Below, one piece after another: positions 22,012 through 30,598 of a DNA stretch of 33,733 bases (position 1 is its first letter; each line of letters opens with the position of its first letter). The position numbers and the translations under genes were made by a program. The stretch comes from JBEBSD01 sp040394475 (lineage in GTDB: Bacteria > Bacteroidota > Bacteroidia > Cytophagales > Spirosomataceae): positions 1 through 33,733 of the forward strand of contig JBEBSD010000065.1 in assembly GCA_040394475.1 (NCBI GenBank), written 5' to 3'. The notes beneath the pieces were generated by a model that had not been told where the DNA came from, made no database searches, and saw nothing but the letters and a program-made list of their open reading frames with translations.

Positions 22012-22620
22012 ATGAGAATACTGGTTATTGAAGATGAATTACTTGTTGCGCAATATATTTGCTATCACCTGCGCCGCTCTTTTTCTCCGGAAGTAAGTCT
22101 TGCCAGGAACGTGGAAGAGGCGCGTGACAAGACAAAGGAACTGTTGCCTCACCTGATCCTGTGTGATATTAACCTGAACAATGCCGTCGACGGAATCGAC
22201 CTGATCGCTGATTTGAAGGACCGGTACCATTTCGAGGTCGTGTTTGTCACTTCCTATCATGTCCCGGATATGATTGACCGGGCCATCGAACAGGATCCGG
22301 TACATTATCTTATCAAGCCTTTTACGGAGGAGCAGTTTTACGCCACCATTAAGCTGGCTATTCAAAAAATAGAGGGAAACCCGCGCAGCGGTACGGCGCG
22401 TACCGATCTCACGGAGTTGCTGACGAAAATGGAATATGAAATTTTAACAGCTATTGTTAAGAACAAAACGACTAAACAAATAGCAGACGAGTTTTTTGTC
22501 AGCCCTTCGACCGTCAAAAACCACCGTCATAATATCTGCCGGAAGCTGGGCCTGGAATCCGGAAATAATGCGATTATCAAATGGGTAATGGAGCATAACC
22601 TGATGAGTGAGTTGTTGTAA
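22012..22620 (+). CDS. Orphan response regulator, LuxR-type DNA-binding
   Basis: I place the start at the ATG at 22012 (202 residues), where the receiver domain begins directly with 'MRILVIEDE'. A GTG at 21931 would add 27 unconserved residues. The receiver domain has the acidic pair E7/D8, phospho-acceptor Asp52 in 'LILCDINL', Thr80 and Lys102 ('YLIKPF'), so it should be phosphorylatable. The C-terminal LuxR/FixJ helix-turn-helix (about 135-200) carries 'TTKQIADEFFVSPSTVKNH' and 'ICRKLGL'. No histidine kinase is next to it, so its partner is encoded elsewhere. It is transcribed divergently from the T9SS surface cluster and 32 bp ahead of the DUF1801 gene. Regulation of the adhesin genes is plausible but is an inference from position. 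Confidence 0.92.
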   Translation: MRILVIEDELLVAQYICYHLRRSFSPEVSLARNVEEARDKTKELLPHLILCDINLNNAVDGIDLIADLKDRYHFEVVFVTSYHVPDMIDRAIEQDPVHYLIKPFTEEQFYATIKLAIQKIEGNPRSGTARTDLTELLTKMEYEILTAIVKNKTTKQIADEFFVSPSTVKNHRHNICRKLGLESGNNAIIKWVMEHNLMSELL

Positions 22621-22652
22621 TCCCTCGCAGACAGGTAAAAGCAAGCCGTCAT

Positions 22653-23024
22653 ATGACATCTGTAAAAGCCAAAGACATCGACGAATACATTGCAGGTTTT
22701 CCCGAAGAAACCCGGGAACTGATGGAACAGGTCCGGGCGACCATCCGGGAGGCGGCGCCCGGCGCAGAAGAGGATATCAGCTATGCTATCCCGGCTTTTC
22801 GGCTAAAGGGGAAGTATCTTATCTACTTTGCGGGGTATAAGCGACATATCGGACTTTACCCCGTTCCCGCAGCAGAGGTCTTCGAAAAAGATTTTGCTGC
22901 CTATAAAACGTCGGGAAAAGGGACCATTCAGTTTCCGCTCGACAAACCCTTGCCGCTGGACCTGATTACCAGGATCGTGAAGTTCAGGGTGGAGCAAAAC
23001 AAAAAGGCTTCGCAAAAGAAATAG
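22653..23024 (+). CDS. DUF1801 (YdhG-like) protein
   Basis: This 123-residue cytoplasmic protein has the DUF1801/YdhG pattern: 'DIDEYIAGFPEETRELMEQVRATIREAAP', 'EEDISYAIPAFRLKGK.LIYFAGYKRHIGLYP' and 'YKTSGKGTIQFPLDKPLPLDLITRIVKFR'. The length is normal for the family. One Bacillus relative has been described as a frataxin-like iron chaperone, but most members are uncharacterised and no metal-binding site is obvious here, so function is left open. It follows the response regulator by 32 bp on the same strand and may be co-transcribed. It converges on the end of the sulfatase operon 45 bp away, with no clear terminator between them. Confidence 0.88.
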   Translation: MTSVKAKDIDEYIAGFPEETRELMEQVRATIREAAPGAEEDISYAIPAFRLKGKYLIYFAGYKRHIGLYPVPAAEVFEKDFAAYKTSGKGTIQFPLDKPLPLDLITRIVKFRVEQNKKASQKK

Positions 23025-23068
23025 CTGTCGGACTCCCGGCAATCGCGGCTGTAGGGGGCGTGCGTGCA

Positions 23069-24439
23069 TTAAGGAGCCTGGTGGATTATTGCTTTTTCCG
23101 CTTCATAACGCTTCCGGGCATTGGCCAGCTGTTTGGCATAACGCGGGTCCCGGGCAACATCTTTTGTTTCTTCCGGATCCTTTTTAGCGTCATAGTACGA
23201 CTCGTAGTCGTGCTCAATATACCGGAAGTACTTAAATTCTTTGCCAATAATGCCTTCCACTTTGGGCAACAGCGGGCTGCTCAGTACGCTGTGTTCATAA
23301 AAATAGTAGCGGCGTTCCGGGTCCTTTCGCTGCGCCTGGCGGATGAGATCAAGGCCCTGCATGGTTCCCGGTACGGGAATGCCGGCATAGTTCAAAATAG
23401 TCGGAGCGATGTCGATATTCAATACCAGGCGGCTGGACGTGCTGTTCCGTAAGCCGGATGAAGGCCGCATGTCGTTGATAATCAAGGGTACGCGGACAGA
23501 CGTTTCAAAACCGTACCATTTTCCCATCAGCCCGTGCTCTCCCAGAGAGAAGCCGTGATCGCTGGTATAGATAATAATTGTATTTTCATCCAGTTGCAGG
23601 GCCTTCAGTTTAGCAACAATGGCACCCACTGCTTCATCCAGCCCGGTAATAAGCCGGTAATAGTTTTTGGTGTTTTCTTCCAGGAGCTCCGGGGTGGAAA
23701 ACAATCCATGCCACCGGGCCCGGCCGATATTTTGGTCGGTGCGGAAGAAATCAGGGAAGCTGTTCCAATAGTGCGGTGTGGCTGTAGTAGGGATGGGCAT
23801 TTTTACATCCGAATACAGCTCTTTATGGCGTTCCTGCACCAGGTAAGTAGCAGGATTGCCATTCTTGCCGTCTATTTCATGGGCGGCATTGAAGGATACG
23901 GCGAGGTAGAAAGGAACCCCGGCCTGTTGGTTTTCCAGGTACTGTACGGCTTTTTGCGTAACGTTATCGGTTTGATGAACGCCTTCGTCAGTCATCCAGG
24001 GGATGGAGCCTTCCCAATGGTCAAATTGATCGGAGAGCTGAGGAGCCCCTACTCCCAGAAAACCAATCTGGGCAGTTTTATAACCGGCCTGTTTGAGTAC
24101 CATGGGATACGTTTCCCGGAAAGCTTTGGCGGTAAAACCCGTAGTGAAGTCATTGATCTGGTGCCGGGCCTTGTGTTGCCCGGAGAGAATACTCGCACGG
24201 CTGACCACGCAGATAGCCGTGGTGACGTAAGCATGCGTAAACCGCAGCCCGCCTTTGGCCAGTTGATCGAGGTGGGGTGTTTTGACAAAGGGATTGCCGT
24301 TAATTCCCAACGCCTCCGCCCGGTGACTGTCGGTGATGATAAAGACAATATTGGGGGGCTGAGAAGGGACCGGACGGGCAAATGCCGGTAGGCATACTAA
24401 CCAAAGCAGGGTAACGCAAAGACGGGACGGGGATTTCAT
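23069..24439 (-). CDS. Sulfatase-family protein with altered active site
   Basis: This 456-residue exported S1-type sulfatase-family protein has a signal peptide about 1-22. The formylglycine position is Cys77 in C-V-V-S-R, followed by 'ASILSG'. Only one of the usual paired N-terminal metal ligands is present: Asp37-Ser38 ('FIITDSHR'). The active-site Lys of the 'GK' motif is replaced by Phe127 ('IGFLGVG'); in the neighbouring paralogue (26171-27535) the gapless equivalent is 'AGKYGVG'. Other features remain: His187 ('NAAHEID'), Asp294-His295 ('YTSDHGFSLGEHG') and Lys307 ('GKWYG'). It resembles that paralogue along its whole length and lies last in the SusCD-sulfatase operon, 47 bp after the preceding sulfatase. 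It may be a weak, altered-specificity or non-catalytic sulfatase. Confidence 0.88.
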   Translation of the reverse strand: MKSPSRLCVTLLWLVCLPAFARPVPSQPPNIVFIITDSHRAEALGINGNPFVKTPHLDQLAKGGLRFTHAYVTTAICVVSRASILSGQHKARHQINDFTTGFTAKAFRETYPMVLKQAGYKTAQIGFLGVGAPQLSDQFDHWEGSIPWMTDEGVHQTDNVTQKAVQYLENQQAGVPFYLAVSFNAAHEIDGKNGNPATYLVQERHKELYSDVKMPIPTTATPHYWNSFPDFFRTDQNIGRARWHGLFSTPELLEENTKNYYRLITGLDEAVGAIVAKLKALQLDENTIIIYTSDHGFSLGEHGLMGKWYGFETSVRVPLIINDMRPSSGLRNSTSSRLVLNIDIAPTILNYAGIPVPGTMQGLDLIRQAQRKDPERRYYFYEHSVLSSPLLPKVEGIIGKEFKYFRYIEHDYESYYDAKKDPEETKDVARDPRYAKQLANARKRYEAEKAIIHQAP

Positions 24440-24486
24440 TGATAGATTTTAAAAGTCTTCCGGTAATTGATTTTGCTGTTTTTAGA

Positions 24487-26040
24487 TTATTGCAGCTGAA
24501 GCGTTTCCACGGCTGCCGGGGGAGCTTGTTCACGGAGCCGGTGATGGGCGGCGATCATTTCCCGCAGCTTTTCCGGTCGGGTTCCGGCCAGGTTATTCCG
24601 TTGGCCCAAATCGTCTTTCAGGTTATACAACTGGTATTCATCGGCGTTACCCAGTTCGATATTGACCTGTTTGGCGATTGCCGGGCCATTATACGGAGGA
24701 ATGAGGATCCAGTCTCCCTGGCGCAAGGCTGTCCGGGAGCTGGCCTCCAGGAGGAGCGCTTGCCTGCCTTCCTGGTTGTTACCCAGGAAAACATCCAGGT
24801 AATCCTGGCTATCCGTTCCGGTGACCTGTTCTCCCGCCAGGCGGGCCAGGGAAGCCAGCAGGTCCAGCTGGCATACGACCGCATCCGAAACGCCGGGGTT
24901 GATAGTCCCTTTCCAGTAGGTAATAAAAGGTACCCGGAAGCCAGCCTCATATAAGCTGTATTTGCCGCCCCTGAGGGGGCCGGACGGGGTATGGTCGCCC
25001 AATTTTTCCACCGCGTCATCGTAATAACCGTCGTTGACCACGGGGCCGTTGTCGCTGGTGAAAATGATCAGGGTGTTTTCCAGCAGGTGTTCTTTCTCAA
25101 GGGTGGCAAGGAGTTCTCCCAGGCACCAGTCGGCTTCCGCAATGACATCGCCCCTGGGGCCCAGCCCGGTGGTGCCGGCAAACCTTGGATGGGGCGTACG
25201 GGGGACATGGGGTTGCTGCATCGCGTAATAAAGGAAAAAAGGCCGGGAGGCATGGGCTGTGATAAATGTGCGCGCCCGGGCCAGAAAGACGTCGGCCATG
25301 TCTTCGTCGACCCACCTGGCTTTCGCACCGCCTTTCATATAGCCTATCCGTGAAATCCCGTTCACAATACTCTGGTCATGTCCGTGGTGCCACTTCATCT
25401 TTAATTGCTCCGGGTGGTCTTTACCGGTTGGCTCCCCTTCAAAGTTTTGCTGATAACTCACCTGGATGGGATCTTTAGGATCACTTCCTGCCACGTGGCC
25501 GTTCTCGATGTATACCGTCGGGACCCTATCCTGGGTGGCGGCCATAATATAGGCGTAGTCAAAACCCAGTTCATTCGGTCCGGGCGTTATTTTAGTATTC
25601 CAGTCGACATTTCCATTACCCAGCCCGAGGTGCCACTTTCCTACCACGCCGGTGGCATATCCGGCGCTTTTAAGCACTTTCGGAATGGTGAGCTGCGCGG
25701 TGTCAATCAGCAGGGGAGCCGTGCCTGGCAGGATTTTAGCGTCTTTATTTCGCCACGGATACACGCCTGTTACGAGCGCAAACCGGCTCGGCGTACAGGT
25801 AGACGAGGTTGCGTAACCGTTGGTAAAGCGAAGACCGCCTTGCGCGAGGCGGTCCATATGAGGGGTTTGCAGCGCCGTAGCGCCATAAGCTCCTACATCG
25901 CCATAGCCCAGATCGTCCAGGTTGATCAGAATGATATTGGGAAGGCGGGACTCTTGCCCGGAGCGGCATCCCGCCACCGCAACCAGGAGCCCAAGGAGCA
26001 GGCTGCGGAATGTACGGGTGGAATTGTCAGGTGGTACCAT
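24487..26040 (-). CDS. Lipoprotein sulfatase (arylsulfatase A-like)
   Basis: I prefer the ATG at 26040 (517 residues) over the one at 26049 three codons earlier; both leave the lipobox VAGC intact. Numbering from the upstream ATG, the acylated Cys is 28, the metal ligands Asp45-Asp46 ('NLDDLGYGDVG'), the formylglycine motif C85-T-P-S-R followed by 'FALVTG', and the active-site Lys138 and His140 ('GKWHLG'). Later motifs 'QQPHVPRTPH' and 'FTSDNGP' complete the catalytic set, so this is a fully canonical type I sulfatase that hydrolyses a sulfate ester. The lipid anchor places it at a membrane, possibly the cell surface. The 121-bp gap before it is the largest in the operon, but I see no convincing promoter there. 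Confidence 0.92.
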   Translation of the reverse strand: MVPPDNSTRTFRSLLLGLLVAVAGCRSGQESRLPNIILINLDDLGYGDVGAYGATALQTPHMDRLAQGGLRFTNGYATSSTCTPSRFALVTGVYPWRNKDAKILPGTAPLLIDTAQLTIPKVLKSAGYATGVVGKWHLGLGNGNVDWNTKITPGPNELGFDYAYIMAATQDRVPTVYIENGHVAGSDPKDPIQVSYQQNFEGEPTGKDHPEQLKMKWHHGHDQSIVNGISRIGYMKGGAKARWVDEDMADVFLARARTFITAHASRPFFLYYAMQQPHVPRTPHPRFAGTTGLGPRGDVIAEADWCLGELLATLEKEHLLENTLIIFTSDNGPVVNDGYYDDAVEKLGDHTPSGPLRGGKYSLYEAGFRVPFITYWKGTINPGVSDAVVCQLDLLASLARLAGEQVTGTDSQDYLDVFLGNNQEGRQALLLEASSRTALRQGDWILIPPYNGPAIAKQVNIELGNADEYQLYNLKDDLGQRNNLAGTRPEKLREMIAAHHRLREQAPPAAVETLQLQ

Positions 26041-26170
26041 AAAACACACGTTTCAAACGGATCGTAGATTGAACCGGTCAAGTTATCAAATTTTATTGAA
26101 AACGCGGCGGTATATCCGGCGGTGGCTACTGTAATGGCCGGAGCGACCCGGTTACGGGCTGCGGATCGGG

Positions 26171-27535
26171 TTATTTTACCAATGCTTTCTGCCGCTGGTA
26201 TTCTTTTCGCAGGGCGATCAGTTGTTTTTGGTACCCGGGGGATGCAACGAGGTTTTGGGTTTCAAAAGGGTCTTTCTTTAAATCATACAATTCTTCGTAT
26301 CCGTGTTCAATATAGTTCATATACTTGATATCCCGGCTTACCAGGCCTTCTACCTGGGGCAGTCTCGGACTCCCCAAAAACGTATGCTCATAGAAGAAGG
26401 AGGTCCGCTTGTCCGGTTTTTCGTTTTTTGCAAGAAGTCGTCCGAGAAGATCGATACCCTGCATCTGCGACGGCGGAGTGAGACCGGCTAACTTGAGAAG
26501 GGTAGGGGCAATGTCGATATTCAGGGAGATCCGGTCCTCCGTCTTTCCCTGCAGTGCGGGGTTGCGCGGGTCATAAAGCAGAAGGGGAACCCGTATGGAT
26601 TCTTCAAAGCCAAACCACTTTCCCTGCAGACCATGTTCTCCCAGAGAAAATCCGTTGTCGCCCATGAAAATGATAATGGTATTGTCCGCTATGCCGAGCG
26701 TTTCTAATTGCTGCCGGAGTTTCCCTACCACTTCATCCACACCGGTAATCATCCGGTAATAATTTTTGACGGTTTCCTGGTACAATTCGGGTGTTGAAAA
26801 CAGCGGTTTCCAACGCTCTCTGCCAATGTTCTGATCGGTCCGGAAGAAGTCCGGATGGGCGTCCCAGTAGCGGGGCGCGGCGGTCAGGGGTTGGGGAATG
26901 GTCAGCGCTTTGTACAAGTCGCGGTACCGTTCCTGCACCGGGTAAGTAGGAGGATTCCCGTCCAGCTCATGGGGGGCCTTAAAACTTACCGACAGGCAAA
27001 AAGGCCCTTGCTGCCCGAAGTTGCGGAGAAACAGCGCAACGCTGTTGGCAGTGCTGTCGGTATGATGAATAACAGTGCCATCCGGACGGGTATATTCGTA
27101 CGGAGGCTGGCCCGACCGGTTGCAGGCCCAGAAATCGAACGCGTCTTCCGGCGGGTCGTTGCCTACCCCGTATTTTCCTGCAAACCCGATCCGGTACCCG
27201 GCTGCTTTCAAGAGCAGCGGATACGTATACTGCAGGGCGCCGGGGCTGAAGTTTTTGGCAAAATCATCTATTCCATGCCGCGACAAGTACTGCCCGCTGA
27301 GTATACTCGCCCGGCTGACCGAGCAAATAGCCGTGGTCACATAAGCATTTTTAAACAAAACCCCCTGTTGCGCCATCCGGTCAAGATGCGGAGTCTGTAT
27401 ATACGGGTTTCCCATCGCCCCCAGCGCATCGTAACGCTGGTCATCCGTCAGGAGGAAAATGATATTGGGACGGGATTGCCCGTACAGATGGGTACAGGTG
27501 AACAGAATGAATGCTGCAAGGTGCCTGAGTTGCAT
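26171..27535 (-). CDS. Exported sulfatase with C-S-V-S-R motif
   Basis: This 454-residue protein has a signal peptide (about 1-20, 'HLYGQ') and should be periplasmic. Catalytic features: Asp31-Asp32 ('LLTDDQR'), Cys71 in C-S-V-S-R with 'ASILSG' following, Lys121 ('AGKYGVG', without the usual His two residues later), 'KAPHELDG', and 'MGDNGFSLGEHG'. The third motif position is Val rather than the preferred Pro or Ala. The C-terminal subdomain contains 'FYEHTFLGSPRLPQVEGLV' and 'YIEHGYEELYDLKKDPFE', typical of S1 sulfatases acting on polysaccharides. It is a close paralogue of the sulfatase at 23069-24439 but keeps the key Lys. It starts 44 bp after the preceding sulfatase stop. Confidence 0.92.
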   Translation of the reverse strand: MQLRHLAAFILFTCTHLYGQSRPNIIFLLTDDQRYDALGAMGNPYIQTPHLDRMAQQGVLFKNAYVTTAICSVSRASILSGQYLSRHGIDDFAKNFSPGALQYTYPLLLKAAGYRIGFAGKYGVGNDPPEDAFDFWACNRSGQPPYEYTRPDGTVIHHTDSTANSVALFLRNFGQQGPFCLSVSFKAPHELDGNPPTYPVQERYRDLYKALTIPQPLTAAPRYWDAHPDFFRTDQNIGRERWKPLFSTPELYQETVKNYYRMITGVDEVVGKLRQQLETLGIADNTIIIFMGDNGFSLGEHGLQGKWFGFEESIRVPLLLYDPRNPALQGKTEDRISLNIDIAPTLLKLAGLTPPSQMQGIDLLGRLLAKNEKPDKRTSFFYEHTFLGSPRLPQVEGLVSRDIKYMNYIEHGYEELYDLKKDPFETQNLVASPGYQKQLIALRKEYQRQKALVK

Positions 27536-27579
27536 AAAATTCCAAGGTTTCGGTTAATGGGATTTTTTCCGGGCGGGGC

Positions 27580-29058
27580 TTAGTGTTGTTCCCGGAGCCT
27601 GGCCAGCTCTTCATAATAGACGGGCGGGCGCAGACTATCCTTATTGTCATAGGAGTAATCCCATTGTTTCATATAGTCGTCCGCCGGCAAAAAACGGTCA
27701 TGGGTCTGTTCCAGTTTTTTGAAAAGCTTTTCGTCCAGGCTTTTTTGGAGTACTGCGTACTGCGGATCGTCGATGAGGTTGTGTTGCTGATAGGGGTCCT
27801 GCTGATTGTCATACAAAAGCCAGGGGCCGGTCAGTTGTCGTACATACGTATATCGTTCCGTGCGGATACCGCGGTATTCTCTTCCGCCGTTCATGAACTG
27901 CCATTCGTGGAAGGGGACCGGGAGCATGATCAGGGCAGCATCCGACGGATATTTTTCAGGGGCTGTGATTCCCGGGGAGACGTCTTCTCCTTCAATTGAA
28001 TCAGGGATTTTCAGCCCTGACAGTCCCAGCAATGTCGGCAGCAGGTCCGGTGTGCCGATCGGCTGGCGGACGTCAATGCGTTTGGAGCCGTAACGGTCAG
28101 GGTACCGGATCAGCATGGGCACCAAAATGGACTCATCCCAGGGCCGCTGCTTTCTGAGCACGCCTTTGGAAAGCAGCATGTCGCCATGATCTGACGTGAA
28201 CACCAGGATCGTATTATCGGCAATCCCCGCTTCGTCCAGCGCCTGCAACAGGCTTCCCAGGGCATCGTCAAGGGCAGTGCAATGCGCGTAGTAATCGGCC
28301 AGGATCTGCCGCGCGCTGTCCTGGAGGGGAACCGGTACATTGGGCCGGACGAAGAGCCGGGAAGGATCGTACAGGTCCCGGTATTTTTGCGGAGCCGTGT
28401 GATACGGATTGTGCGGCGGCCCCCACGACAAAACAAGCAGGAAGGGCCGGTCTTTTGACTGCCTTATAAAATGGATGGCGCTATCAGTCTGGGGGAACGC
28501 GTCGTATCCTTCCCAGAGATGTTTCTGATCATTTTCATCAAAGTAAAACGAATTGTTGTAGTCATGGGTGACTTCCCGGACCTTCCAGTAGTCGAAGCCC
28601 TGTCTTCTTTCCTTTGGGATGGGTTTATCGCGGGCACTGAAGGGGTGTTCCCCGTTAGGATGGCCATTTACGTGCCATTTGCCGATGTACCCGGTCCGGT
28701 AGCCATTGGCCTTGAAGATTTTGCCCATCGTAGTGGCTTCCGTGGCTAACGGTTTGTCGTTGTAAAACAGACCATGGGTAAGGGGATATTGACCGGTAAG
28801 CAGGGTGCCCCGGTAGGGCGCGCATACCGGCATCGTTGCAACGGCCGTGTGAAAGACGACGCTTTCTTCCGCCAATCGGTCGATCACGGGGGTTTTGACA
28901 TCCGGATTGCCGGCATAGCCGGTTGCGTCGGCCCGCCATTGGTCGGCGAATATAAAGATAACGTTGGGTTTTTCTGTCGGGGAAGATTGTCCGGAAAAGC
29001 AGCCGGATACTCCCAATAGTATTGCCAGGCAGTTTGCCCATAAGATGGTTGGTCTCAT
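27580..29058 (-). CDS. Lipoprotein sulfatase with C-A-P-Y-R motif
   Basis: This 492-residue lipoprotein has lipobox VSGC with acylated Cys20. Active-site features are Asp39-Gln40 ('FADQWR'), the formylglycine motif C79-A-P-Y-R followed by 'GTLLTG', Lys127 and His129 ('IGKWHVNG'), 'SWGPPHNPYH', and 'FTSDHGDML'. The 'ADQWR' start and 'Q.YPLTHG' sequence mark a different S1 subgroup from the other three sulfatases, so a different linkage or position on the glycan is likely. It is the first enzyme after SusD, 24 bp from its stop, the usual place for an enzyme working with the SusCD complex. Confidence 0.92.
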   Translation of the reverse strand: MRPTILWANCLAILLGVSGCFSGQSSPTEKPNVIFIFADQWRADATGYAGNPDVKTPVIDRLAEESVVFHTAVATMPVCAPYRGTLLTGQYPLTHGLFYNDKPLATEATTMGKIFKANGYRTGYIGKWHVNGHPNGEHPFSARDKPIPKERRQGFDYWKVREVTHDYNNSFYFDENDQKHLWEGYDAFPQTDSAIHFIRQSKDRPFLLVLSWGPPHNPYHTAPQKYRDLYDPSRLFVRPNVPVPLQDSARQILADYYAHCTALDDALGSLLQALDEAGIADNTILVFTSDHGDMLLSKGVLRKQRPWDESILVPMLIRYPDRYGSKRIDVRQPIGTPDLLPTLLGLSGLKIPDSIEGEDVSPGITAPEKYPSDAALIMLPVPFHEWQFMNGGREYRGIRTERYTYVRQLTGPWLLYDNQQDPYQQHNLIDDPQYAVLQKSLDEKLFKKLEQTHDRFLPADDYMKQWDYSYDNKDSLRPPVYYEELARLREQH

Positions 29059-29082
29059 AACAGGAATGGGTTGGGGGAATGA

Positions 29083-30564
29083 TCAGTAACCAGGATTTTG
29101 TTCAAGTTTGTTTATCAGGATTTCATTTGCCGGAATAGGCGCCAGGAGTTTAGTAGGATTAAGCTGGTAAGCTTCCGGATAGAGGAACGACTTTTTGGCT
29201 TTTTCCCGCACGCCGTGCGCGGTCAATACTTCAATGGCTTTTCCGGTTCTCTTTAAGTCGTACCATCGTTGATTTTCAAAGCAGAATTCTACCTGTCTTT
29301 CTTTTTGGATCGCTGCGCGCAAGGTTTCCGGGTCTGTTGCAGGTACAGGAGCCGTAAGCCCGGCCCGGTTACGAACCTGCTGTACAAAAGGGATTGCTTC
29401 TGCCGTTCTACCCGATTCATTCAGTACTTCGGCATACATCAGCAGCACATCGGAATAGCGAAGTATGGGAAAGTTGTCGCCGCATCTGTCATTCGGTGCG
29501 TTGACGGGCGGCTTGTATTTGAAACAATAGGGAATTGGCCGCACCTGGTTATCCCAGTCTTCTCCTGTCCAGTAAGCGATCGAAGCCTCCTTTCGTACAT
29601 CACCTTCTTCGAAAGCGTCAATCAGATCGTCGGTCGGGTAGTTCCACCCCGCGCTCACGATATTGATAAGGGGGCGATTGGTTACGGCGCCTCCGGAAGT
29701 ATGCGGGGCAAACATAAAGATGAACCGGTTGGCCAGCTCAGGACTGTTTTCAGAGAACTGGATAGCGAAAATAGTCTCCTTGTAATCTTTTTCCGACGGA
29801 TTGAAGAGCGCCGAATAATCGGGCAACAGCTGATAGTCTCCCGACGAAATAACGGCTTCCAATACCGGGGCCGCTTCTGCATACTGGTGCCGGGTAAGGT
29901 GGACTTTCCCGAGTAACGCCCGGGCAGCCCCTTCGTTGGCTCTTCCGTTTTCTTTGATGCCCTTTGCTTGGTTGAAATGTTCAATGGCCAACCGCAGGTC
30001 GTCGACAATGTTTTCGTAAACAGCATCTTCCGGGGCGCGTTTGATGTCCACGGCCTCCTGGGAGGTAATGGGAGTAGTAACCAGCGGGACTCCGCCGAAT
30101 TGGCGGACCAGGTTAAAATAGTACAATGCCCTCAGAAAGAGCGCTTCTCCGGCACTCCGTTCTTTCAGTTGTTCATCTGACCAGGTGATCTGCGCCCGCC
30201 CGAGTTCGTACAACAATTTGTTGCATCGGGTAATCCCGTCATACGAGAGGTTCCAGAAGTTGGCATAAGCCTGGTTACCGGAAGCCTGCAGGAATTGATC
30301 AATGACACCGCGGATGGCTTCCCCCGTCCGGATATTGTTCTGGAACGTCGCATTGTCAGACGGGAGCTCGGCGAGAATCCAGTGCCAGTTTTTTTCGTAA
30401 TTCCGCATCGGAACATAGCATCCGTTGACCAGGAGTGTATAATCTACCTCTGATTTATAAAAGCTTCCTTCACTCAGGCTTGCTTTCGGGTACAGTTCCA
30501 GGAATTCATTGGAACAGGAGCTGAGGAATAGATTGAACAGTAGCAAAAATGAGATCTTTTTCAT
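29083..30564 (-). CDS. SusD/RagB-family glycan-binding lipoprotein
   Basis: This 493-residue outer-membrane lipoprotein has lipobox LSSC (acylated Cys17). SusD-family hallmarks are 'FLELYPKASLSEGSFYKSE' at the start of the mature protein, the TPR-rich core ('AGEALFLRALYYFNLVRQFGGVPL', 'GAARALLGKVHLTRHQYAEAAPVL', 'DVLLMYAEVLNESGRTAEAI', 'VQQVRNRAGL'), 'VEFCFENQRWYDLKRTG', and the C-terminal 'LLAPIPANEILINKLEQNPGY'. The length is normal. It forms the surface lid over the SusC channel and captures oligosaccharide. It follows SusC by 34 bp and precedes the first sulfatase by 24 bp. The ligand is unknown; the sulfatases point to a sulfated glycan. Confidence 0.96.
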   Translation of the reverse strand: MKKISFLLLFNLFLSSCSNEFLELYPKASLSEGSFYKSEVDYTLLVNGCYVPMRNYEKNWHWILAELPSDNATFQNNIRTGEAIRGVIDQFLQASGNQAYANFWNLSYDGITRCNKLLYELGRAQITWSDEQLKERSAGEALFLRALYYFNLVRQFGGVPLVTTPITSQEAVDIKRAPEDAVYENIVDDLRLAIEHFNQAKGIKENGRANEGAARALLGKVHLTRHQYAEAAPVLEAVISSGDYQLLPDYSALFNPSEKDYKETIFAIQFSENSPELANRFIFMFAPHTSGGAVTNRPLINIVSAGWNYPTDDLIDAFEEGDVRKEASIAYWTGEDWDNQVRPIPYCFKYKPPVNAPNDRCGDNFPILRYSDVLLMYAEVLNESGRTAEAIPFVQQVRNRAGLTAPVPATDPETLRAAIQKERQVEFCFENQRWYDLKRTGKAIEVLTAHGVREKAKKSFLYPEAYQLNPTKLLAPIPANEILINKLEQNPGY

Positions 30565-30598
30565 TTGTTAAATAGTTTAATGCGGATCGTCAAAGCGC

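Noticed and set aside
26050..26170. Internal promoter between two sulfatase genes
   Set aside because: The closest matches (AAAATTTG and TCCGTTTG on the minus strand) each miss the consensus at one position and lack a correctly spaced -33 box.
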